DNA from: Isoetes taiwanensis
Taxonomy: Eukaryota; Streptophyta; Lycopodiopsida; Isoetales; Isoetaceae
Direction: 5' to 3'
NCBI GenBank assembly: GCA_021234155.1
Contig: JAJEKV010000762.1
Span: 1-64,000, forward strand
Length of the DNA stretch: 64,000 nt
This document shows positions 33,240 through 43,509 of the stretch, piece after piece. Position numbers and translations under genes: made by a program. Every line of letters starts with the position of its first letter. The stretch's first letter is position 1. Below the pieces are notes generated by a model, which saw only the letters and a list, made by a program, of their open reading frames with translations, was not told where the DNA came from and searched no databases.

Positions 33240-33959
33240 CCGATAAGGGCTTTACTACAAAGGCTCAATCCAACATGGTGTTCGTCTGCCAGAATTATTG
33301 AGTCAAATCTCCATTATGGACGGTGAGAAAAGGATTGGCTTTGTTTCGTCAAACATTGGGCCACAAAAATCATAAAAATAGCATGCTGCATCCAGGGGCA
33401 TGCTGCTCCAATCCCAGCCCACCAGCCATTTGGTTTCTTCAAATTCGGTTTCATAACGGAAAAATATAGCAGATTTGGTTTTGCATTTCCGTTTTCCAAA
33501 GGTTTCATCAAAAGTTTTGTGAAAACTCCCAGGTAAAGGTCTCAAACATTTCTGCTTTAACTTTCGAGCAATTTTGAAGCTCTTTCGGATTGAATATACC
33601 CAAATGGGAGAAATTTTTTCCCCAGCCTGGGTTCCAGAAAGCTGGCCATCACAAAGCAATTGGATCATGGTTTAGACAGAGGATATTTGCCAAGGAATGA
33701 TCGTCTGAATCAATTGTTTTTGTTTCATGGGAGGAATGATTAGAGAAAAAAAAATAGAGGACCTGAATGTTCCTGCCGGAACAAAACCTCTTTTGTGTTG
33801 AGTGAGAGATCTCTTGCAAAAAAAAATTAAACAAATTTCTGTTCATCTTTCATTCTCAATAAAGAATACCATGTCTAATACCTGGAATTGTTTTGCAGAA
33901 TCCTTGTTGCTCGACTGAATGGGGGTGGTGCAAGAATCGACCAGATCCGGCTCTGTTCT
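33240..33959 (+). repeat. Tandem segmental duplication, unit 2
   Basis: Second copy of 32,498-33,168, offset by about 750-790 bp, with several short indels. It continues into GC-richer sequence (33,960-34,150) before the PPR start. Confidence 0.85.
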
Positions 33960-34306
33960 TGCTGGGCGGGAAGGATCCGGAAACCAGGGAATTTCTGCCA
34001 GGAGGGCTTCCGGATGGCTGCCAGCTAGGACGGTTTTTTGTCCAGCATGGACTGTAGTAATACACTCTCCCGGTAGCGGTAGCAGGAATGGTTATCGCTT
34101 AATTGACGCAGCCATAAATCCGCTAGTGGAATCCTGGCCTAGGAGATAGCTAACTTATGCTCCAGCCCTGAATTTCATTGTAAAGGCATAAAGAAACACC
34201 TATTTGATGAGATGATTCTGTGCGAAATAGAGTTTTGAAATGTTACGGAGGTAACTCCAAGCCAGGATGAAAGATCAATCGGTTCGGTGGTGTTTTCTTG
34301 CTTTAA

Positions 34307-35780
34307 ATGATGGCTAGCGCATCTATTGGATCATTTGAACCTATATTTGATATCAGTAGAGATTTTTATGATTTTAAGCATGCCCAATTCAAGGAATTTT
34401 CTGTTTCCGAAGAATATGCATGTAATTTGTGGCATGAATCAACCAAATCGGAGCTATACACTTCTTGTGGAAGTTTACCTGCAGCTAGCAAGGCTTTTAG
34501 AGAAATTTATAACCCAACTCAGCTTTCATGGAATGCAATTATAAACATATATACCAAGCATGAGAAAGGTGAATTAGCCCTCCAATTGTATGATTACATG
34601 GTGCAAGGAGGGAGAAAACCAAATAAGTACACATTTCCTGGCATGTTGAAGGCGTGTGGGAACATGATGGCCTTGGAGCAAGGAAGATGCTTTCATATGC
34701 AGATTATGGATGAAAGACTACAATCTGGTACAGTGCTGGGGAGTACCATTGTGAACATGTATTTTAAATGTGGGAACTTGGAAGAGGCACACAGAGCATT
34801 AATGGAGAAGGTAGGCTTGCCTTGGAATGTTTTGAGAATATGAAGTATGAGCACATCAAGCCAAGCAAAGCTACGTTCTTGAGCATATGGCAACGTAGGG
34901 ACCAGAGAGCAAGGTAGATGCATCCATGAGAAGATTTTAGATTCTGGTATTCAGTTTGATATTATGGTGGGGAGCACACTTGTTGATATGTATGCCAAAT
35001 GTGCAAGCTTGGAAGAGGCATGTAAGATATTTTCTAAACTTCCAACTTTAAATGTTGTTTCATGGGCTGCTATGATTGTAGGATATGTCCAGCATGGAGA
35101 AGGTCATCTTGCCCTTGATTGTTTTGACAGCATACACACGGTTGCAAAAGGCGCACATGGTTATATATATTAACACCACGAAAGCATGTGGTAGCATGTG
35201 TACCTTTCGCACCAATGTAGGCGTATCCATGAGCACATTGTTGAGAATAGTTTATGGTTTGATATAATGGTGGGAAATACACTTGTTGACTCATATGCTA
35301 ATTGTGGTAGCTTGGAGGAAGCTAACAGGATCTTTTGTAGCTTACCAAGCAATAGCATAGTCTTATGGGGTGCTATGATCAAAGGTTATGCCCATAACGG
35401 AGAAGGGTGCCGTGTAATTGGAGTGTTTCAGTGATATGCAACATGAAGGCATGAAACCAGATAGAATAATCTTTTTGAGCATTTTAAAAGCATGTGGCTG
35501 CATGAACAATGCCATAGAACAGGGCAGATGCATTCACGAAGTGATATTTGCCAGTGATCTGCAGTTTGACACTATGATAGGGAGCACCCTTGTTGATATG
35601 TATGCAAAGTGTGGGAGTTTGGAAGAAGCACGTGGAGCATTTGACAATTTGCCAGATCAAAATCTGGTGTCATGGAATACAATGATTGCAGGATATGCTC
35701 AATGTGACGAGGGGCTTCTCGCTTTGGACTGTTTTGCCAGCATGCAATGCAATAGAATAAATCCAGACAAAGTCACATTC
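34307..35780 (+). pseudogene. PLS-class PPR gene, 5' part
   Basis: The start codon at 34,307 opens 178 codons. PPR wording begins at about residue 72 (LSWNAIINIYTKHEKGELAL), then YTFPGMLKACGNMMALEQGR, VNMYFKCGNLEEA. After a frame break at about 34,830 PPR units continue in other frames: LVDMYAKCASLEEA (34,983 on), VVSWAAMIVGYVQHGEGHLA, LVDSYANCGSLEEANRIF (35,280 on), FLSILKACGCMNNAIEQGR and LVDMYAKCGSLEEARGAF, up to KVTF at 35,780. These 31-36-residue P, L and S units bind RNA one base per repeat; such proteins act in chloroplasts or mitochondria. At least three frameshifts make it dead. It is cut off in mid-repeat by the 35,781-43,267 insertion and continues at 43,268. Confidence 0.9.
35776..35780. 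repeat. CATTC at left edge of the 7.5-kb insertion (candidate TSD)
   Basis: CATTC ends the PPR part here and begins it again at 43,268-43,272; one more copy lies at the internal junction 37,391-37,395. Skipping the insert gives the PPR wording KVTFLSLLKAC without a frame change. Confidence 0.7.
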
Positions 35781-36180
35781 CTAGGATGGGTCCTAAGATA
35801 CAAACAAGTGGGAAGTGAAGTGGTGTTCTCATTGAGCTTTGTAAAACATTGAGTACAAATGGATCCCTCACTAGGGATAGATAAATTTAGAAATATGACT
35901 TTAAATGCTCCGAAACTAGACAATCATCGAGAGCATGATGATACTGAAGAATATAACATAAAAGATGGTTTTATCCGCCATTTGGTCGATGCAAAGGTGA
36001 GAAGACCCAGTGACTGCATTGGAAAGAAGAACCACGCCTTCTTAGGTTTTTAGGAAACCCAAACAAATAGTTGAATCACGACCCCACGCACTATGTCGAC
36101 CATAAGACCTTAAACAATCCTGCAGAATCAAGGCTAAAAGAAAAATAACCCGTCAATGAGTTAGATGCCATAGGCAAGAA

Positions 36181-37115
36181 GACTCGGAGGCTTCAGGGCC
36201 ACGCCGAGAAAGAAACAACAGCCGACTAATCGAGAACCGTCCGCAGAATAACCATCGCGGGAAAAACAACCGATTAGTGTCACGAGGCTACAGGCTACCA
36301 ACGCCCTTGAGAAAAATAATAAATATGATCTCGAGGGGCAGTCACGCCCGCCGAGAGAAAACATGAATAATAAAATATTGACTGAGAAGCTACAATGCCA
36401 CACCGAGAGAAAACATGAATGAATAAATAAAATACTAGCCACGCCAAGAAAAAATAACAAGAAATCATATCTCAGAAGGCCATAACCACGTCGAGAAAGA
36501 ACAAATGATAAGAAAATCTCAGAGGCTACAGAGCCACACCGAGAAACATGAAAAAATAAGAACATATGCACTTCCAAAAAAGATAGAAAGGAGGCATGGA
36601 GGATATCAGGGGCTACAAGGTGACTCGAGAAGTAAAGAAGATTAGACAGACATAGACTAAAAAGAAAAAGAGCAATTTTAACAAAGGAACGAATGTGAAA
36701 ACGAGAAGTCGGGTGAAGAAATGAAACAAGCTCAAAAATATCAGAGGGAGATGGGGAGGCGGGAAACTTGTGGAGCAAAAAATGAGCAGAATAGAAAGGA
36801 GCTCAAGATAACGCCGATGGCTGGAAATGAGGAAGGAGGCAGTATAAATAGGAGAGCAAGATAGGGCGTCCCCATCCAAGGAATGTCGATTCTATTGCTA
36901 AACATCCGATTAGTGCTGTCTCGGAGGCTACAACGCCACGCCGAGGAGAAAATGAATAACAAATACTGTCTCGATGGCTACAGTGCCACGCCGAGAAAAA
37001 GAAACTATGCAAACAAAGCTGACGGCCATAGAGCTATAACACAGATGGAGCAACACGCCAAAAGAAACTGAATAAAGACTACTTCGGAAGCTACAGAGCC
37101 ACACCGAGAAAGAAG
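36181..37115 (+). repeat. Array of ~10 hairpin units (ctcggaggctacag..gccacgccgag)
   Basis: Units begin near 36,181, 36,279, 36,329, 36,381, 36,467, 36,517, 36,601, 36,918, 36,968 and 37,081. Each has a left half ctcggaggctac and a right half gccacgccgag, so CTCGG pairs with CCGAG and GGC with GCC. Spacers of 20-60 bp are A-rich (gaaaa, atgaat). The array sits upstream of a TATAAATA box, like enhancer or protein-binding repeats. Confidence 0.75.
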
Positions 37116-37230
37116 ACTATGCACAAAAAATGGCAGGCCATGGGGCCATAATATAAGATGAATCGCAACCAAAACACTAGACCCTCTGAAAACCACCGAT
37201 ACAACAAACAAGTCCAGAGGGAGAGGGGGG

Positions 37231-37390
37231 CGGGAAACTTGTAGAGGCAAAAGGGAAAGAATGAAAAGGAGCTCAAGAGAACGCCGATGAGCGAAAAAGA
37301 AAAATGAAGTAGTATAAATAGGAGAGGCGAGGAAGGGCGTCCCCATCCAAGGAATGTCGGTTCTATTGCGATATCGCAATAGAATCGTGG
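37231..37390 (+). promoter_or_regulatory. Conserved terminal block with TATA box
   Basis: The block begins gggaaacttgtagaggc and has agctcaagagaacgccgatg, then agtaTATAAATAGG-like sequence (tataaatagg at about 37,313), cgtccccatccaagg and the palindrome. Near-identical copies are at 43,109-43,267 and, diverged, at 36,753-36,897. The TATA box about 30 bp before a conserved site suggests a pol II promoter pointing rightward. Confidence 0.6.
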
Positions 37391-37408
37391 CATTCCTAGG
37401 ATGGGTCC
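37339..37408. repeat. Long palindrome (perfect 24-bp core)
   Basis: Positions 37,361-37,384 are a perfect palindrome with half-site ttctattgcgat. Imperfect symmetry extends outward: ccccatccaaggaatg on the left and cattcctaggatggg on the right. The core recurs with one change at 43,239-43,262, and a half copy is at about 36,891. Confidence 0.9.
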
Positions 37409-39006
37409 TAAGATACAAACAAGTGGCCAATAGAAGAGGAATCTACATCAAGAAGCATGAAGCAAACTAGGATGACTGGAGAAAAGGATGAAGCCGAAAC
37501 AAAAACTGGAGAAATTGGTAAAACACGATGACCCTAATCGAACAAGTGAAAGAGATAAACAAGGAAGAAATGGCTAACCAAGGCCGACGGAAAAACAAGG
37601 GTAAAATCAGATAAAAAAGGATATATGAACACCAACAGAGCAAAGAAACCAAGGCGAATCAAGAGGAGAAACGAAGGAGACAAGACAAGACAAAGACAAT
37701 CAAGGGATCAAATGACGAAAAAAGGATAAACAAGGAACTGAAGAACTAGATACACAGAGAAACGAGCCTAAGGCAATTCAAGAGCTTAACGAAGGAAAAA
37801 GAGAAAATAAGGAACACGGAGGAATATGAAAAACGAACTAAGAAAAATTATGAGGTGAGATGACCAAAAGAAAGAGACAAGGCAAATACCCCTAGAATTA
37901 GTAACGCAAGCAAGCCACCAGAAAGAACAAATTTGAACTTCAACCTCGGCATGCATAGATACCAAAGAAGCAAATGAACCAAGGCGAAGAAGAGGTGAGG
38001 AGAGAGACATGACAAAAAAGGACTAGAAGAACTAAGATGAAGCAAAAGTAATTAAGGTGATGGAAGAATTTATACATAGGCCAAGGAGAAAAAATGAAAC
38101 TAAGAAAATATGGAGCAAAGGAACCGAGAGAATATGAGCAAAAACGAACCAAACAAAGAATTAACTGAGAAACCAACAGTACAAAACATATGGCGCAAAG
38201 TACAACTAGAACAAACTCGGAAAAAAGAATAACAAAAATTAAACGAGAACTACCCAAAGGACAAACACAAAGAACGACCCATAAGAGAACAACAGATGAT
38301 AAAGGAAAGTAACTAAAGATATGTGGAAAAAACAGAGAAAAATGGACTCACAAGAGCAAATGAATTTAATATGCAGAGCAGAAGACTATGTGGAATGACA
38401 AGAATGAAGAGGCAACGAAGAAAATGAAGTGAAAAGGAATGAAGGAACAAGATGCAAAGGCAAATCTAGAGGAAGCAAAAAAGCACGGCAGGAAAGGGGT
38501 AAAAAGTGGTAAACAAGAATAAACAACGAAAACAGAACAGATGGCTGAATGAGACTGGGAGAGAGCATTTATGAAAGACTACTTAAATGAAAAGAGAAAA
38601 AGAAACAACAGGAGTCAATGGATCCAAAGGGGCTAATAAGATAGCAGTCGAACAATTGGATTAAATAGAATGGGCACAACAAGGAAATACCAAACTGTGG
38701 ATATCAGACAGAAAGAGGGAGGGGGGAAGGGAGGGACACAAGAGGATATGATACTAAACCAAAGAACTGATGAACCGACAAATTCAATAAATCCTACCAC
38801 AACAAAATACTATGAAACTAAAGCCCAACATATCAATATCTCAAAAATGAACAATGGGTTTATGTTAGCAAAGGAAGTAAAGGGAAAATACTAAACAGCA
38901 GTCGAGCAGAAGAAAAGCAACTAGATCAGCGAAATGAACCCATGACAAGATATTAAGGCAAAATGACAGAGAAGACATTAAGGAACAACAAGACATTAGA
39001 GAAGGA

Positions 39007-40199
39007 ACAAGAAAAACAAAAAAGACAATGGACAAACGAAACAAAATTTAACTATTAACTAAATAAGACAGACCACAAACAAACAAATGGAACAAAATAG
39101 GAATAAGCAAGGACGAACTTAGAGTAGTTGAGCAAACGCCATAAACAGGTCAAATGACTAAAATGAACCGTAGAACCAATCGAATTAAAGGAGCAAGAAG
39201 CACAGAAATAACCAACTAAATTGCCAATAGAGATTGGCAGCACAATAAGGGACGTTATGAGCACATATCTCGGCCATGGCAAAATGAGAAATGAAGCATA
39301 AATATTCAATGGAAATTGCAGATGGAAAAGAAATCTCAATGAAACAAAGCACCCTAAAATAAACGTATAATCATGCATAGCCTATCAAGTTATATTGTGA
39401 GGAATAATCATGCTCTAGGACCAACTAGATTACATCGTACCACGCAATAGAAGAACACGAAAAAACAAGAGCCTAGGAACAAGGAGTGAAATAGAAACTT
39501 GCAAAGAGCATGTATCAAGGGGAATAATCTGAGAGCCCAAAGGTTAGTTCTCCCCTTTTAAAACCACGTGAAACCTAGAGAACGAATGGTTGAACGAGAC
39601 TGGAGAAGGGACAAGAAAAACAAAAAAGACAATGGACAAACTAAACAAAATTTAACTATAAACTAAACAGAACAGACCACAAACAAACAAATAGAACAAA
39701 ATAGGAATAAGCAAGGACCAACATAGAGTAGTTGAGCAAAAGCCACAAATAAGTTAAATGACTAAAATGAACCATAGAACCAATCGAATCAAAGGAGCAA
39801 GAAGCGCAGAAATAACCAACTAAATTGCCAATAGAGATTGCCAGCACAATACAAAGAATGGACGTTATGAGCACCTATCTTGGCCATGGCAAAAATGAGA
39901 AAAGACGCATGAATAATCAAAGGGAATGGCAAACGAAAATGAAATCGCAACGAAATAAGGCACCTTAACATAGCGTGCCAGGTTATATTGTGAGGAATAA
40001 TCATGCTCTAGGACCAACTAGATTACATCGTACCAAGCAATGGAAGAACACGGAAAAACAAGAGCTTAGGAATAAAAAAAAAAATGAAATAGAAACCTGC
40101 AAAGAGCATGTAGCATGGGGAATCTGAGAGCTCAAAAGTTGGTTCACCTTTTAAAACTACGTGGAACCTAGAGAACGAATGGTTGAACGAGACTGGAGA
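39007..40199 (+). repeat. 604-bp tandem duplication within E2
   Basis: 39,007-39,610 and 39,611-40,199 share acaagaaaaacaaaaaagac, ggaataagcaagga, ttgccaatagagattg, ggaataatcatgctctagg and gaatggttgaacgagactgg. A more distant third relative may start near 38,535 (gctgaatgagactggga). Confidence 0.85.
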
Positions 40200-43108
40200 G
40201 AGAGGAATTATGGGAGCCAGAATAAATAAAAAGGGAATCAACAAATAGATGCTAATGGGCCAAAATGAGAGTAATGAGATGGTCGAGATGAAAAAGAGCA
40301 AACGGATCCAATAGAATGGGCAAATAGACAATATGGACAAAGGGAATATATAAAGAGAAAGAGAGATGAAATATGACAACAATGAAGATGCACAGGAGAC
40401 TAAACGTTGGACCGAGAAAATTAGCAAAGACTACATCAACGAAGAACTGTGAGTCTAGAGACCAAATACATAATCAACAAGAGCAATGTACAGAGTTATG
40501 CAAATCATGAGACACTAATGCAAGTTATATATGGAATGCAAAAAGAAGGCTCAAGAGCAATGGGATTAAAAAAGAAGCAACGGGGCCAAAAAAAGGGCAG
40601 AGACTAAAAACCAAATTAAGCGGATCAATTAAAGGAATAAGTGGTATAGAGGATAGATAGATAGAAGTAGTATAGAAGAGGAACTACTGGAAAAAACAAA
40701 TGGAGTACATTGAAAGAACAAAGGAACGGGCACAATAGAACTAAAAAGAGAGTAAGTTGAAACTAGAAAAGCAAATGGACAAGTGACAAACGGAGCAATA
40801 GATTAGGGAATGGAACAGAATAGAACATTGTAGAAGGAACCAAGAATAGAGAAAAGGAACAAAGGAGCCTAAGATGACTGTATCCCTAGATCAACTCAAA
40901 TATCAAAGTAATGTGGTTGTCCTACATATATGCCACCAGAACAAATGCGCCAACTATGAACAAATGATATAAAATTTTTAAAATGACTATAAGACCAGCA
41001 TAATGGTTATAGAGACAGACTAGTCTCATCAGAACCTACGAAAAAGACTATAGCACCACCACGACACAAAAAACAAAGTCACCAATTAAGAAGTACTAGC
41101 AATGCCTAAGATGCATCAGTTAATAACGCTTCATCGAGGTCGCAAAAACCAAGCGATGATACTGCAAAAGCTTGAGAGTGGATGTACATCTAACCATGCA
41201 AAACACCCTGCAAAGGACTGGTACCTTGCACCTGCTACCTCGAGCCGCTATCTCCAAATAAATATAAAATACCTCAATCCGTGGAAAGTGAAGCTCTTCG
41301 GAGTACAACCAAGAGAACTCAACAATATCTCTAACAAAGAGACGATGGAAGATCCTCTTGGTATATGACATTGTATGGCCACATAGCTCCTAAAAAAACA
41401 CTGCACTAAAAAGAAAACAATATCTACCACAAAGCGAAATCGGCAAATTTCGTCTATATTAAGTTGCAATAAATGTGGATCTATGGTACAAAACCCAACA
41501 TATAATAACATGTTGTTCTAAAACACCATCAATTTCATTGGTAAGAAAGAAACTATTCATGAAGCAAAAGTTGGCACGAGACTATACTTACCTAGAGAAG
41601 GGGCATCAATGATGTCACTACACATACGAAAGAACCAAATCACCAAATTATCATCTTACAGGGATGCTTTGGAGATCCCAAAGCACTGACATGCGAAATA
41701 TCGAAAAGAAAAACAAGCTTAGCATGTGTGCACATCTATAAATGGATAAAGCTCGAGGAAATTTAGCATGCACATCTTCCAAGGAGCACAAGTATACAAT
41801 GCGCAATATCAGTGGAGAAAACCAAAGCAAAAAGAAACATTAAGTCGAGAAACTTGGAGGGAACCAAACCTTGCAATCAGAGAGAGTGAAACACGAGCAA
41901 CCTAGCCACCACACTAAGACCAACTCGTTAGGCCAAAGTAAAACAATTTAATTAACTTGAAACTGAATACCTAGCGTCAGCGTCCCATGAACAAAGGAAA
42001 TGGCCGACACCACCACTTGCTCCCAAACAAGACGAAACCAGAATTCCTTATCCTAATCCTCTATGGATGCCGCAAACCTCATAAACGAATGCAAAGTACT
42101 TCCATATGAAAAAATAAGTTGTGCTATAGTGCTCTATATGTCCCAGCATACGAAGATGTTCTAAAAGCTCAATTGTAAATGTTCAAAAACTACTACGAGA
42201 ACAAATGCAAACCTTTATGGATAAGCCAAGCAAGAACATGGTAAAACAGGACAACATAAGGAAATAACAGAAACCATAAGTGGACAACAGGCACAGGGAC
42301 CTGGTATCGCAGCCTAAAGAAAAATAAGGGGAACGCTATCCCCTGAAGATATTATGACAGAGGCGGCCATGGAAGAAACGATAGGGTAGGGCAAGGAGTT
42401 TGCCAAGAGAGCCAAGAGCAAGACAGGGATAGGGCAAACAAGAGAAACAAGGGTCGGATTAGAATGGGAAAGCCACAAGCAACAGAGTCGGCCAAGAGTC
42501 GGCCAACACCAAACCTGACAGAAAACCGGCTATGGAGACACGATGCAAGCCAGAAAAACTTCGTGAAACTGGAAAATTGAAATGATAGAGCGGAAATTGT
42601 AACTCAGACAGCATATCGATTTAAGAAAAAATGGAACAAGAGCTATACAATTTGCTAGCAAGGAGAGGCCGAAGCTCAATCTGCCTGCCAGAACATTCCG
42701 GAAAAAGGCAGAGCCAAGACAAAATAGCTCAAGAAATCGCATGCATAAAAGGATGGAGAGGGGGAAAACCGCAGGAAGCAAAACGCAGCAGATCCAAACA
42801 AAAACTGAAAACAGGTCGGCCAAGGAAGGAAAAGAACCCGATGCAGAAACTACAAAGCAACCAGATGCACCCAAAACAAACCGAAAAAACAGAAAAAAGA
42901 AACTCACCGCTGAAGACGAATCTTGAAAAACAACCACAACCCGTTGCAGAGCCCGAAACTGGAAAACCAGTGTATAGCAAAGGACCAAAGGACCACAGAT
43001 CCAGAGCCACCAACGTACCCTGCAACCCGATTAACCTATTCGATTCGATGCACCAATCTAGATGTGGAACTGGTAGGAGATAGTACGGCTGTGGTGATTG
43101 GTGAGAAT

Positions 43109-43267
43109 AGGAAACTTGTAGAGGCAAAAGGGAAAGAATGAAAAGGAGCTCAAGAGAACGCCGATGAGCGAAAAAGAAAAATGAAGTAGTATAAATAGGA
43201 GAGGCGAGGAAGGGCGTCCCCATCCAAGGAATGTCTGTTCTATTGTGATATCGCAATAGAACCGTGG
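43109..43267 (+). promoter_or_regulatory. Terminal block with TATA box, right end of the insertion
   Basis: It is nearly identical to 37,231-37,390, with TATAAATAGG at about 43,191, the ccatccaaggaatgt string and the palindrome with one mismatch. It stops at gtgg, directly followed by CATTC and the PPR gene. Confidence 0.65.
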
Positions 43268-43509
43268 CATTCTTGTCTCTTCTGAAGGCATGCGCTGGCT
43301 TAGGCGTCATAGAGCAAGGAAGGTGCATGCATGAGCTGATTATTGAGAGTGGGTTCCAAAGTAATGTTATACTGAGAAATATTCTTGTAGATATGTATGC
43401 CAAATGTGGGAATCTGGAGGAGGCATGCCACAGTTTTCGAAATTTATCAAATCAGAATGTGTCATCTTGGAATACAATTATTGCAGTATATGCCCAATAT
43501 GGGATATAT
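43268..43509 (+). pseudogene. PLS-class PPR gene, middle part
   Basis: The frame reads FLSLLKACAGLGVIEQGRCM, ELIIESGFQ, LVDMYAKCGNLEEACHSF and SSWNTIIAVYAQYG. This continues the repeat cut at 35,780 and is cut again at 43,509 by the minus-strand LINE. The frame is intact across this part. Confidence 0.9.
43494..43509. repeat. LINE target duplication, left copy (16 bp)
   Basis: ccaatatgggatatat here equals 46,886-46,901 exactly. Confidence 0.95.

Larger units (their letters stand above)
35781..37390. mobile_element. Repeat module E1 inserted in the PPR gene
   Basis: It starts ctaggatgggtcctaag and ends with a palindrome and the string tcgtgg. It contains about ten hairpin-like units (36,181-37,115) and two copies of a TATA-bearing terminal block (36,753-36,897 and 37,231-37,390). 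The same start string follows CATTC at 37,396 and the same end block closes the insertion at 43,267. No protein is encoded; the minus-strand frames are S/F/L-rich by composition. It looks like a non-autonomous element of LTR-like or unknown class. The small plus frame at 35,859-36,053 is unrecognised. Confidence 0.55.
37396..43267. mobile_element. Repeat module E2 inserted in the PPR gene
   Basis: It starts with the same 30-odd bases as E1 (ctaggatgggtcctaag, atacaaacaagtgg) and ends with the same ~155-bp TATA and palindrome block (43,109-43,267). The 5.7 kb between is A-rich on the plus strand and T-poor, without recognisable proteins. It includes a 604-bp tandem duplication. E1 and E2 abut with one CATTC between them, as if two family members inserted at one site or one duplicated in tandem. 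Confidence 0.55.

Noticed and set aside
36181-37115. CRISPR-like array
   Set aside because: Units and spacers vary in length and sequence, units are palindromic with A-rich spacers, and the genome is a plant's. It is a transposon-internal repeat.
36161-40427. Minus-strand frames rich in F, L and S that look like membrane proteins
   Set aside because: The plus strand here is A-rich and T-poor, which gives hydrophobic minus frames by composition. They overlap each other and the repeat modules.
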